From Triangularia verruculosa (lineage: Eukaryota; Ascomycota; Sordariomycetes; Sordariales; Podosporaceae), in contig MU863898.1 in the NCBI GenBank assembly GCA_033296885.1, positions 62,001 through 126,000 on the forward strand: a stretch of 64,000 bases of DNA, read 5' to 3'. The notes under the pieces are model-generated. The model saw only the letters and a program-made list of their open reading frames with translations. It was not told the origin of the DNA and ran no database searches. A program made the position numbers and the translations under genes. Below, piece by piece: positions 10,710 through 21,719 of the stretch (positions are counted from its first letter, which is position 1; every line of letters begins with the position of its first letter).

Positions 10710-13700
10710 TCACGACAAATGCTTCTTATTGCTTCTGGACGGGATCAGTGTACATGGCGAAACCGATCCCTCTGACGATGCGTCTTGAGCCTCTTGCGCC
10801 TCTTGCTTTACTGCTGCGGCCATCTCGTAGCCCGGCTGGAATGGATGGCAGGAAGAGGATCCAGGTTCATCACCGCTTAGGTTACGTGCGCCTCCGCTGC
10901 GGGCACTGAACCCCATCGAGAGATTGTGACTTGACGGCACCGAAAGCGGCGACCCCTCCAGTATCGTCATGCTGGAAAACCGCCTCCTATTCCAGAGGAA
11001 GCTCATGATTGACCCCTTCCGGCGGCTGGTATTATCTGGCTCATAACCGTCCTCAAGCCCCGTTGCCGCCGACTCACAGACAACAATGGTCTTTTCGTCC
11101 AGCGATACCCGTGTCGACGGTGGGGCAGACGAGGAAGAAGGTTGAGCTTGGGTAGGGGATTTGGTCTCTGCATGCTTCGTACGAAGCAGCAATTCAGATG
11201 CCCACTGCCTAAACGTGGTCCATTTGCGAGACTTGACCATGGACTCGAATATGGAAACCCGTCGAGCCCTTCTCATGCTGTACTCCTCTTCCTTGGGCAG
11301 AAACTCTTTTCTTCTGGATTCGTACCGCTGCTTGTCAATCTCGGCCAGCCGGCGCACCTCCGACTCGGGCGGCTCCCAGGCGAACCGACGACAGTGGCCC
11401 ACCCCGTGGGCAAAGAAATACGCCAGCTCCTCCAGCGTCTTGCCCTCCGTCTCGGGGACCCAAAAGTAAACATAGACGGCGGCGAGCATCGAAAAGACAC
11501 CTGTGATGGCGAACACGCCCAGCCCAATGTCTCGGCCATCTGGTTCAATCAGCACAGGCACCAGATAGCAAATCACACTGTTGGTCGCCCAGTTGGCTGC
11601 CGTCGCAATGCCTATTGCTCTGGCCCGGATCCGCGTGGGGAAGATCTCGCCAATCAAAATCCAGGCTCCCGGTCCCCAGGTGCTGGCAAAGAAGAACACA
11701 TATAAGCTCATTCCCACCATGGTCAGAACCATCAGCCAGGTCGGGGAATGCTCAGCCGTCCTATTGTCTCCGGTCCAGTGCCATGCCCAGGTGGTAATCC
11801 CGACAGTCAACTGACATACCGCCATCGCCATGGCGCCGCCTATCAGCAGCACCCGCCGCCGAAGATGCATGACAGGGTAGCAGGAAACCATGGTGCTCAC
11901 CGCATTGACGCTGGCGAGGATGAGAGCCAACACGAAGGGGTTGCAGTCGAACTTGTGCTGCTTGAAGGCCGAAGTGGCAAAGTAAAACACAATATTAACA
12001 CCGATGAGCTGCTGGAAGACCATGGTCATGGTGGCCAAGAGCGTTCGGCGAAAGTGGCTTCCCGGGTTTGTCACCTTGCCCCACCAACAACAGCTCCAGC
12101 TTTCAAAGAAGGCCTGCCGAAGCGTGTACTCGCATGAATGGCCAAGGGGCGACTCCTGGGACCATCCGAACCTCTTTCTGTCCCTCTTCACTTCCTCCAG
12201 CATACCGCCAACTTCGGCCTCCAGCTCCTCGTCCCCGAGTGGCCTTCCCGTCAGCCGGGACAGAGTATGCCTCGCCCTGTCAACCTGACCCGTCTTGACA
12301 CACCATCTCGGGCTCTCTGGGAGGAAGAGGATCAGCGAGAAGAGCATGCCTACCCATAAAAACTGAAGACCAATGGGGATCTGGTAGCTCGTCATGTCCC
12401 ACCTGCTCATGGTGCTGAATGTGACGCCCGAGCTGGTGAGCATGCCGAGGGTGATGGCAATCTGGTAGATCACAACCAACCATCCCCTCCACTCCGAGTG
12501 GCTGGTTTCGACCAGGTACACAACCACCACGGCGGAGATGGCACCCATCCCCAGGCCGGCTTCGAACCGACCCCGCGAAAGCCAGTTGATCTCGTTGGAC
12601 AGATACTGGTCCAGAACGCCTATGGTGTAGAAGATGGTACCCAGAAATAGGACGGTCCTGCGGCCTACCCAGTCGGCCAGGTCGGAGCCGGCGAAGCTGC
12701 CAAAGAAGGTCCCAAGTGACAGCGCCCCCACCAGTTTGACTTTGTCCCTGCCGGGAAGGTGGAACCATCTCGGACGGGGTGGCAGCCCTCTGTCTTGCAG
12801 CTGCTGCGACATGCTGCCGATGCGGTAACCCTCGGTCCAGAAAGGGCGTTCCTTCCGGTCCAGCGAGAGCCAAGGAGGAGGTTCCGAGTTGTTGTATCCA
12901 AAGGCTGCCGCAATTACATCATGGGAAGGCGCCTCGAGCAAGGTGTAGAGTTTGGTTATCGAGATGGGACCATGGATAGGTACATCTTTGCTGTCGAGAA
13001 TGAGAGTGTGATTGGGGAAGCGTACAGCCGAGTTGTTGCCGCGATATGCATACGAGCTATCCGATTGATATCAGTTAGGAATACGCTGCCAATGGGAGTA
13101 ACCAAGCCGCTCACAGGTGCATATTGTCAAAGAAATCCATGGCCATGACACCATTGATGTACCCGCTATCGTATCCAAACAGAACCCCACTTGTTATGGC
13201 GAACAGGATGGTGAGAAACAAGGTGAATTGGCGCCCAAAGGCATGCCAGGACCCGCGACAAGATCGATCAGCCGCCGGCTTGGTGACAACAGTAGTGGTG
13301 GAAGACGACAAGATGGACTCGTCAGAGGTTGACACGGATGTCGCAGAGGTCTCGGTCGAGGCCACACTGGACACAGATCGGTTGGACGGAGAAGGAGACG
13401 GCGATGTCGATGTCGAGGCCGCTGTCAATGTCGATGACCCAGCGCTGACGCCGGTTGTCACGGTCGAGACTGCAAAGTCTTTGGAGGCGACAGAAGGATG
13501 CGACGCTGCAGATTTGGCTGTGGACTGTGTAAAGGTTGAGCCATTGCGGCTGGAGTTTGCTATTAACAGATCAGTTGCTTGTCAACCCGCTCGTCGAGCG
13601 GATCCAGGTGTAAAATGCACCCACCCGACACTGTCGGGGAGGTATCACTCCAAGCGGCGGAATCCTCGCCGGCCAGACGGTATGTAGCCAGGTTCGGTTC

Positions 13701-13850
13701 ACTGGAAAATCCGCAGGGCTGCGACGTTCCCAGAGGCCCTCGCCCAGGTGACGGACGAAGCCCAGTGGCCGCTCCGGGGCCGGGTCCCGATCTCGGGGTT
13801 CCCCCATTGCCCACGGGGGATACGGGAGCGGAGTGTGACTGTTGTTTCAT
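10710..13850 (-). CDS. Oversized MFS sugar porter
   Basis: Three exons, 13625-13850, 13115-13559 and 10710-13056, give 1005 residues, about twice the family's usual length. Sugar-porter marks are clear: LFGYDSGYING in TM1, DWVGRRT after TM2, SRGRFEAGLGMG, PESPRW after TM6, QQLIGVNIVFYF in TM7 and PETEGKTLEEL after TM12. Three parts are long: a roughly 190-residue Ser/Thr/Pro-rich cytosolic N-terminus, a roughly 120-residue stretch between TM1 and TM2, and a roughly 250-residue polar C-terminal tail. Long cytosolic tails occur in sugar-sensing transporters such as Snf3/Rgt2, so a sensor role is possible but unproven. The first intron (13560-13624, GTGGGT donor) is the least certain; the second (13057-13114) has canonical sites. 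Confidence 0.82.
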
Positions 13851-14742
13851 TGGAAGTGGAGGGTATTGTACTTGCCGCCATGGGCAAAACAGACGATGTG
13901 TAAGATATATTAAGTTCTTGTGACGCACATTACGTATGCTACTCTCTGGCGGGAGAGCAAAGGGAAGAAGGAAGAAGTAGCAGAGGTCTGGCGGAATAAA
14001 GCAGAAATTTGATGACAAATAGGCCCCATCGCCGGTCCCATCATGACGAGGTCAGTGGAGGATGAGAAGTGAGAGTTTATCCCGTGCATATTCGTGGATG
14101 GCATCTTATCCACAGTGGCCTCATGGATCAGCAACGGACCATGGTTGCTCACGATGGACCCCCGATGTCAACCGCCAAGGGCCGGCCAGCAACAGGAGCC
14201 TAGCAAGAGGAGCCAGGAGCTGACCCCTCCAGTCAGTGAACAAGGTGCCTGGCCCCAGGAGAGGGTTGGCGGAGTTAGTCTTTGACCTGAGCAGGCCGGC
14301 GGACGCCGCTTTCGCACGCCAATGTCTGTTCAACCTTGTGTCTTGTGGTGCCAGTGCCGCTCCGCCTGTCGACCGCTTTCCAAGCTGGGTGGAGAAGAGC
14401 AGCCTGCTTGACATCAACATACCGAGATCGCCCGGGCTTGTGATTGCCTTCCCGCCCGAGACACCGACAGTGGCGGGAGACATCGGGTCAATGATTCTTG
14501 GAGATGTGTCTCGGAAGTTCTGGGCTTTCGAAGTGTATTTTTCCACGGTGGAGATTATCTTTCAGGCGTGCCGGAGTTCAAAAGTAGTGTTGACAAACTC
14601 CCCGGGTTGGGGCTAAGCAACATCCGAAGCGTGACTTGAGAATCTGGCTTCGGTCCAAACCTCTTGTTGACATACGTGATGACTCCAGAACTCGGCGCCT
14701 AAATATTTTCCATCATACAATCATAATGCCTCTGCTTCTCCT
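13851..14742. other. Intergenic region upstream of the sugar porter
   Basis: About 890 nt. It contains a 126-codon plus-strand frame (14236-14616) that shows no recognisable domain and is probably chance. Promoter function for the sugar porter is assumed. Confidence 0.4.
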
Positions 14743-16885
14743 TCATGCACCTCCTGAATAAAGGCCTTGGAACTTCTGAGTAACCTCAGCCACGCTTCTT
14801 TTTGAGACTTCAATTTCCCTGTCCAACTCCTCGATATTCTTGGTCAAGGCAGTCACCTCCTCGAATCTCCTTGCAGTCCTCGCGTGGTTCAGCATCTCCT
14901 GCACCATGAAGCGCTGTTCCTCCAGCACGATCAACTTCTCCTTGGCCTCCTTTTCCTCTGTCTCAAGAGCCGACACGGCCGTGCTGACCTCGCTTGCACC
15001 TCCGACGCTGGAAGTCTCGGCATCAAAAGTAGCCGACTCGCCGTTTCGTAGCGGCGAGTGTGATGGTCCATTGGAGACCAGGCGCCGGTGACCCGAGCCG
15101 TTGGCTTTCAGCAGAGACGGCAGACTCTTCAGAGGCAGCATGTTGGTGTGCATGAATGTGGAAGCTGCGGCATAGATCTTTTGCTGAAGCATACGCTGAG
15201 TTGGGCTGTTTGTAGGCATATTCTGAATGCGTTTGGCTGCTTCACCGTACTGGCGGAACGAGTAAGTCAGGCGTTTCCGAATATTGGCAGCATGCTGAAT
15301 CTCGGCGTGCGTCGGAGGCGGCTTGTTGCTGTTCTCGTCGGGCGGCTGCAAGGCGACCAAGGCCTTGTGAAACTTTGGCATCATGTTCCGGATGCCCAGC
15401 TCGAACTGGCGGAGGTTTTCATAGGCAATCTGGTCTGGGGGCTTGTGGGTGATTGAGTCAGAAAAGTCCTGATGCGAGAAGATGGTCGTCTTGCAATCAC
15501 AGCACATCCTAACATCGACACTAACATGAGCGCCGCCAATGGGCTTCTCAGCTGTAGGCAGGGCAGTTGCTGGGAAAAGGCGTCAGTATGATTCTCATCC
15601 AGATCGAATACAGACAAGACAAAACACATACGAGTCGCGACATTCAGCCCGATCTCACTCGAACAGCCCGTGGACGGGTCCGCACACACAACCCTGCCAC
15701 ATATCCTGCAGTGATGCCTCCTAAACGTCCAGGACCGAAATTCCTGCCTGCAGAACGGACACCTCGCCACAGACGCGTCCTCTTCCCAGGCCACGACAGA
15801 TTGTTCAATAGTCTTTTTGATTTGTTTTGCTCCGCCGAGCGGTGATAGTAGCCCCGAGTTGACACCAGACTCCTGAGGCACCTCAGCCAACAGCCTAGTC
15901 AGCTTGGTCAACCTCTTCTCCAGCCTCTGAACCTCGAGTCGCTGCCTCTCTACCTTTTTGGCGCGCACGGCAGCAAAGTCGGCCGTGTGATCCCGAGAAA
16001 CGCCATTGTGGTCGTTGTAGCCCTCCCTTGACTTGTAGCACGTCTCACACACGCGGCACCAGATGCCCCGGACCGGTTCATGGTTGGCTGATCTCGACAG
16101 CTTCATCTGGTACATTGTGTGCTCCTCGCAAAACAACCTGCCACAGCTCCTGCAATTTACACTGCCGCTCAAGGGTCCCAATTTCCTGTCGCATGTCGGG
16201 TCTGTGCATGTGTCGTTGCCCGACGGCCTCTGCCAGTGTTTCCTCGTCACCAGCTCCTCCGGATCTACGACAGTCTCGGTGATTCGTCCAGGGGCGACGG
16301 GTGCTGAAATGGGCTGCGTCTCGTTGGACTCAAACACCTCCATGCCCCGTAGCTTTTGGTTGATTAGAGATAAGGGCTGGAACCTCTTGGCCTTGAGCAC
16401 CTGCTTGTCAAACCACGATTTGACTTCGTCTTGTTCGGCTTCTGGGAGCTCCTGATGCACATCGTCCAGGTGCCGGTTGAGCTGGAGAAGTGTGACCTGC
16501 AAGACATAGAACGGTCAGACCAGAGCATCTGTAAAAGATAAAAATAAGACAAAGAATCACAAACCATCTCCTCGTCGCATATTGGGCAGACCAGCTTCCC
16601 GCTGGCGGAAGCTCGGTTGGAGGGACCAGCAAGGCTGACATTGGAGGCGAGATCTTGAGCGAAATGCGGCAGTGTGCTAGCAGATGGAGGCGACAGAGAG
16701 GTGGGAGAAGAAAACCTCGAGGGAAAGGAGCCAATGCTGCTGTCCGAGGGCGGGAATGGGCTCACGGCGCGCGCCGTGTTGCTGGCATCGCGTGCGGGCG
16801 TGCTCGAGGATGACGACGAGGGCGGGGCGAGCCCCTTGCCGCTGCCCAGGATCCGGCCGCCTCCCAGTCTCCGGGGCACCGACAT
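14743..16885 (-). CDS. PEP7: FYVE-type endosomal tether Pep7/Vac1 (rabenosyn-like)
   Basis: Exons 16565-16885, 15632-16496 and 14743-15569 (introns 68 and 62 nt) encode 670 residues starting at MSVPRRL. A C2H2 finger (C100, C103, H116, H121) is split by intron 1 and only forms after splicing. A first zinc cluster (CTDPTCDRKL ... CRVCETCYKSR) lies at about 205-265. The second is a FYVE domain from about 351, with the phosphoinositide-binding signature RRHHCRICGRVVC, completed by CCDCK after intron 2. The C-terminus is a long coiled coil with the ATRRFEEV-type end of the Rab5-binding region. The yeast orthologue binds PI3P and Rab5/Vps21 and is needed for vesicle fusion at the late endosome and for vacuolar sorting. 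Architecture and order match this family well. Confidence 0.92.
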
Positions 16886-17423
16886 GTTGTTCTCAGGCCG
16901 AAGAGTGGGCGACGATGCAAGGCGCAAGACGAGAGACCCTATTCCGCTTCTGATGATGGGCTGTCAGAGGGAGACATGCTGCTGCTTCGAGTGTGTGTTA
17001 AGTTGTTGTTGGTGCAGGTGAGGTGCACCTCGGTGTAGGTAGGTAGGCCCGTGTCGGGGCAGGGAGGTGGTCAACGGTGGTGGTTCCAGGTTGCAGTTGG
17101 AGTTCCAGTGCCACTCAGGACACCCAGTGGAGGGCAGGGCGGCCTGCAGCTGCACGGTCACAGTGGGCTGGGTGCCGGTGGTGCCGCGGGCAAGGGTGTG
17201 CTCGCTAATAAATCCAATGTGGGTAGGTAGCACAGTGTCTTTAGCGGCCATCACAGAAAAAGAAACCAGGAGCTGCCGGTCACGGCCAATGGTGACTCTT
17301 GGATGCTTGATTCGATCTTGTCTGCTTTTCCACCCCATCTCTCCATCGCCATGTCTCCTTTCTGCGGCCAACCCATTCTGCGTTTTCATCGCCGTTGCTG
17401 CGACCAAACACACACACGGCGCC
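16886..17423. promoter_or_regulatory. Divergent promoter region, PEP7/MET8
   Basis: About 540 nt between two divergent starts. No gene seen. Individual elements could not be assigned. Confidence 0.4.
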
Positions 17424-18301
17424 ATGGCTGACTCCCAGAAAGAAAAGTTCCCCCCCATCCAGGGCGGCGGGAGCTTGATGATTGCATGGCAGGTCAAGGA
17501 CAAGCACGTCCTCGTCATTGGCGGCGGTGAGGTATGTCGGCATGTCCAGTCTCCCTCCCAGGGTTATTTACTCAGACTTGTTTGGGACCCCCTCTCTAAA
17601 CATGCATCCTCCAGGTGGCAGCTGGGAGAATAGTCCACCTCCTCAATGCCGACGCCCTCGTCACCGTTATTTGCCCCTCGACCGGCCTGAACCCCGAGGT
17701 CTCGTACCGCGTCGCCCAGAAGCAAGTCACGCATGTCAACCGGACATTTCTCCCCTCGGACCTCGACGACAAGGAGTGGTCCATGGTGCTCGTGGCCATT
17801 GACGATCCCGCTGCCTCGACGCAGATCTGGAAGCTGTGCAAGCAGAAGCGCCTGGTGGCCAACATTGCCGACGTCCCCCCCGAATGCGATTTCTACTTTG
17901 GCAGTGTGCACCGGGATGGGCCACTGCAGGTTATGGTGTCTACCAATGGCAAGGGACCGAGGCTGGCAAGCATGATCAGACGCTTTATCGCAAAGCAGCT
18001 GCCGTCCAACGCTGGAAGGGCCATTGAGAGCATCGGCGAGCTGCGCGTCAAGCTGCGCCAGGTTGCGCCCCGGCCCGAGGAAGGCCCCAAGCGCATGTCC
18101 TGGATGAAGGACGTCAGCGACAAGTACAGCTGGGAGGAGATGTGCGAGATGACCGACGAAGACATGACCAACCTGCTCGAGTTCTATGGTCCCAACAAGG
18201 TGCCAAGCTTTGGTGACCTAAGGGCAATGAGAGCCAGTGCTGTCGAAGCGGCCAAGGCGGACGTGTTTGATGGGTCGTTCGGCTTTAGTGTTGGCGTATG
18301 A
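17424..18301 (+). CDS. MET8: Siroheme synthase: precorrin-2 dehydrogenase/ferrochelatase Met8
   Basis: Exons 17424-17531 and 17615-18301 (83-nt intron, GTATGT...CAG) encode 264 residues. The intron falls inside the NAD-binding loop, and splicing rebuilds VLVIGGGEVAAGR (residues 30-42). NIADVPPECDFYFGS (from residue 119) contains the aspartate (D122) that corresponds to the catalytic Asp of yeast Met8, and STNGKGPRLASMIRR follows. The enzyme oxidises precorrin-2 with NAD+ and inserts Fe2+ to give siroheme, the cofactor of sulfite and nitrite reductases. As in yeast, it lacks the methyltransferase domain of bacterial CysG. Its stop lies 43 nt from the stop of the convergent TPR gene, so the transcripts probably overlap. 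Confidence 0.93.
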
Positions 18302-18344
18302 AATGAATCTTGACAAACTTTTATTTTGGGATGTCCCCATCTGT

Positions 18345-21248
18345 CTATCTTAAGCCTTCTAACAAGCCCTTGAGTCTATCCCACTCTTCTGTGTCCTCCC
18401 AGGCTTCTTTGCCCTTGCCCATGACACTCCTGACTGCCAGACGAGCCTTTCCTTTCCACTTGCTCCCAATCTCGGGAACATCTTCGCCGTAGTTCTCGAG
18501 CACTGAAGCCAGTTCATCTGTCCGCTCGACAACAAGTGCCCACGCCTCCTTGTCTTCTAACCAGTTTCTACTCTTCCCATCAGGGCCTACACTGCCATTC
18601 GAACCCGGGAGCAGACCACCACTGGAAGCGCCGCCCATGGCAGCACGCCACGCCTTCTCGGCCGCGTCTATGGCTCCTGCAAAGTCTCTCTTCCAGACAC
18701 GCTCTCTGGCGATAAGCTCCCAGAATTCAGAGCGGGCCGTGATGAGGGGAACAACCGAGGTCTCCAGGAACTGAATCACGGCCCTCTCGTTGGACCCACG
18801 AGGTGGCTCATACACGCCGGCAGAGCCTGTTGGTTTCTCGACAGACAAGACAGCCTCGTTGAGCAGCAGCCTAAGGACATCGATGTCAATGGCGTCTTCG
18901 CTCTTCTTGATCCTAGCCACGTGCTGCAAGCCAAGCAGGACCTCTGGGACAGCGATAGGTCGCAGGCGAGAAGCCAAGGTGATGACATTGTCCCAGATGC
19001 GCCAATTGTCATGCGAAATGGCAGCACCCTTTTTGTAGGCGTTTAATGACTGGGTTAGCAACGTCCTCGGGTCTTTGGCCCTGTGTTCCTCGTCGTCCTG
19101 AGCAGCAGAAGCTTCGGCTTCCTCGTGGACACCATTTTGCTTCTGCTGCTTCAGTTCCTTGACGCGCTCGAGGTAGAGGCTGTACAAGGAGCTGCCCAGA
19201 TTGCTCCATGTCCTGGCATCGTCACCGCCGTTGGAATCCGAGGCAGCAATGGCCCTCCCAAACGCTTCTGCCGCGTCCGAAAACTCTCCCAGTCGCAAGC
19301 TGATGTCTCCCAGGCGGTTCCACAGCTCATTGCTCAGTCTGTTGACGTGTACCGCCTTCTTGTACGCACCTCTAGCGCTGAGCAGGTCTTTTTGCTGCAA
19401 ATAGTATTCACCCAACGACTTTTGGGCTCTGGAATACCGTTGGCCCGAGATTTCCCATGCCCGCTCATAGTACTCTGCTTTGTTTTCGAGGTCTCCAAGA
19501 ATGCACCACAACCGAGGCGCGTTAGGAGGCGCCGGCCGTCGTTCAGGACCGCAATAATCGGCCTCTTTGATGCTGTCAAGGTCCACCTGCTCCTCATCCG
19601 GGTCCTGTTCCGAATCAGTAGGGGCAGTTCCCGTCTTGTTGAATAATCTCCATCGGATGATCGCCTTGGCTTTGGTCTCTCCGTCCTTTCCACGTCCATC
19701 CTCATCATCCCTTGCGGCATTGCTGGCATAACAAAGCGCCACCTCTGCCCACAAACGGAGGCGCTTGAAGATTTCCACGGCAGACACCAGGGACCCAACC
19801 CCAGCCCAGGAATACGCCAGCTCGGATTCGAGATGCCACCTTGGTGGCGAGCTCAGCGTGTGAATATACTGCAATCTGACTTCGGGAGGGGCTGTCTCTG
19901 ATGGTTTGGCGGCAGGAAAGAAAGATTTCGGTTTGCTGTGGACGGGCGCCGCTTCATCGCCATTTACTGAGACCTTGATTTCTGGGACTCCGTTTTCCTC
20001 GGCCCTCTCCTTGTGCTGTGACTGGTCGGGTTCTGGCCGCGTAGTATCAACAACGACCTGATCGACCACCGCCTGCATCTGCAGCACACCTCTCTCCATC
20101 GTTCTACTCCTGTGCACCTCGATTCTCGACCTCACCAAGAGAGCGTGCGTGTAGATCTGCCAGTTTGTCTTGCCTCGGTCCGAGATCACCCTCACGGCGA
20201 ACGGCAGCACCTCCTCTGATGTCAGCGTGTCGGCCGGTGAGAAGGCGTCCTTGATTGTCGCCTCGACCAACAGAATGATTTGATCGAGCGGCGACAGCTG
20301 CGGTTGCTCATCTGGCTTGATGTCTCTCAGCTCCTCCGGCACGTCCTCTTTCTTATCATCCCTCTCCCCGAGATCAGTCTCGCCTCCTTCCTTGTCAAAC
20401 TTCAGCTCCTCCAACAAGGTATCGTCATTGAGCTTTAGCCCTTCTGGCTTCGCCGCCCCCTTCCCATCAGTCCCTTCTGCACTCTCACTCTTCGCCAAAA
20501 CAACCAGCTGACTGGTGCTCCTCGCTTGGAATTTTGTCCTCTTGCCTAGCGCACCAGTAAGTGTGTAAACAAACCCTCGGTCCTTCGTCGCCCGTTCCAG
20601 TACCTCCCTCGCCTTCTTCTCCTGCCCCAGCATGATCCACACCATCGCCTTTTCAATCCCTTCCTCGGCATCGCCGTTGCTCACCACCGTGCCAAGCCCC
20701 TTCTCGATTTCTCCTCTCAGGCTCGGCACCTCGCACCACTGCAGCCCCTTGTTGAAGGTACTCCCGCTTCCCAGACTTGGCTCTGTCAGTAGCTTGTAGT
20801 GCCAAACGTTCACCCTCAGCCTGTCCTTCTCATCCTCCCACAGCAACAGCCACCTTGCAAAACAGAAAAGCTCCAACATCGGCACGTGAGCATACACACC
20901 CACCCCGTCGACTTCCAGCTCGGCCAGGCATCTTCTCTTAAGCGCCTTTACCTTTCTCATATCACCATCCAGCCCAAAGGTGTTCTCAACCTCGGCGAGT
21001 AATTTGTCATCCAGCACAGGGCCAGTGACGTTGCCCTGTAAAAAAGCGTTGAAAGCAGCCAGTCCTACGGTTTTCTTGTCCTGGTGTTGGGCTGTCGGTG
21101 GTGGTGACTGTTGCGCATAGCTCTGAATCAGCGCCTTGGCTGCGTCGCTGAGCAGGACCTCGAGGTATCTGCCATGCTCGACAAGTTCTTTCAGCGGCTG
21201 CGAGGAGGCCTCGCCGCTATCTGTTGGTGACGACGACACTATCATCAT
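18345..21248 (-). CDS. EMW1: TPR protein Emw1/TTC27
   Basis: A single exon of 967 residues starts MMIVSS. The N-terminal half is helical with a variable acidic linker (residues 270-330). TPR repeats occupy about 590-760, beginning YERAWEISGQRYSRAQKSLG and followed by NELWNRLGDISLRLGEFSDAA and DARTWSNLGSSLYSLY. These blocks and their order match the TTC27/Emw1 family. In yeast this family is required for cell-wall integrity, and it has been tied to folding or assembly of large cytosolic factors. The exact role here is inferred from family only. The gene is convergent with MET8. Confidence 0.88.
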   Translation of the reverse strand: MMIVSSSPTDSGEASSQPLKELVEHGRYLEVLLSDAAKALIQSYAQQSPPPTAQHQDKKTVGLAAFNAFLQGNVTGPVLDDKLLAEVENTFGLDGDMRKVKALKRRCLAELEVDGVGVYAHVPMLELFCFARWLLLWEDEKDRLRVNVWHYKLLTEPSLGSGSTFNKGLQWCEVPSLRGEIEKGLGTVVSNGDAEEGIEKAMVWIMLGQEKKAREVLERATKDRGFVYTLTGALGKRTKFQARSTSQLVVLAKSESAEGTDGKGAAKPEGLKLNDDTLLEELKFDKEGGETDLGERDDKKEDVPEELRDIKPDEQPQLSPLDQIILLVEATIKDAFSPADTLTSEEVLPFAVRVISDRGKTNWQIYTHALLVRSRIEVHRSRTMERGVLQMQAVVDQVVVDTTRPEPDQSQHKERAEENGVPEIKVSVNGDEAAPVHSKPKSFFPAAKPSETAPPEVRLQYIHTLSSPPRWHLESELAYSWAGVGSLVSAVEIFKRLRLWAEVALCYASNAARDDEDGRGKDGETKAKAIIRWRLFNKTGTAPTDSEQDPDEEQVDLDSIKEADYCGPERRPAPPNAPRLWCILGDLENKAEYYERAWEISGQRYSRAQKSLGEYYLQQKDLLSARGAYKKAVHVNRLSNELWNRLGDISLRLGEFSDAAEAFGRAIAASDSNGGDDARTWSNLGSSLYSLYLERVKELKQQKQNGVHEEAEASAAQDDEEHRAKDPRTLLTQSLNAYKKGAAISHDNWRIWDNVITLASRLRPIAVPEVLLGLQHVARIKKSEDAIDIDVLRLLLNEAVLSVEKPTGSAGVYEPPRGSNERAVIQFLETSVVPLITARSEFWELIARERVWKRDFAGAIDAAEKAWRAAMGGASSGGLLPGSNGSVGPDGKSRNWLEDKEAWALVVERTDELASVLENYGEDVPEIGSKWKGKARLAVRSVMGKGKEAWEDTEEWDRLKGLLEGLR

Positions 21249-21719
21249 GGAATCTCTGTGGGTGAGTGTAAGATAAATGAGTGTGCCCCTCTATCCCAGT
21301 AGCACATGGAGGGGCAACTCGATTATTTTTCTTGGGGCTGCCCAAAATAAGGTGGGGCCCGCATGTTACACTGTGCATAATTTATACAATGGTGGGGGGT
21401 GTGGTGTTACATAAGCCAATCGATATAAGTGGCTCCTAACTCGCTCCATTCTTTTGAAGTGGTAATCACAACGCTACATACAGTAACTACTTCTACATGC
21501 TCGCTCAGGCCTGCCATCATAAGCATGACAACGCTGCTAACTAAACATGGAGCGAAAGAGGCTGCATGAGAGCGATGATACACGCCCACTGCCAGACCAA
21601 CAACAAACATACCACAGCAGCCTCATCCCTCCGGCCCACCTGGACCGAGCACCACGGAGCCTCCCTTCCCAGCCTCATACCCAGCTCTCAGACTAAGTCG
21701 CAGTCAAAGCGAGACGAGT
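21249..21719. other. Intergenic region between EMW1 start and GYF gene end
   Basis: About 470 nt. No gene or repeat recognised. It presumably holds the EMW1 promoter. Confidence 0.4.

Noticed and set aside
14236..14616. 126-codon plus-strand frame
   Set aside because: No domain or conserved feature; it lies in the promoter of the sugar porter.
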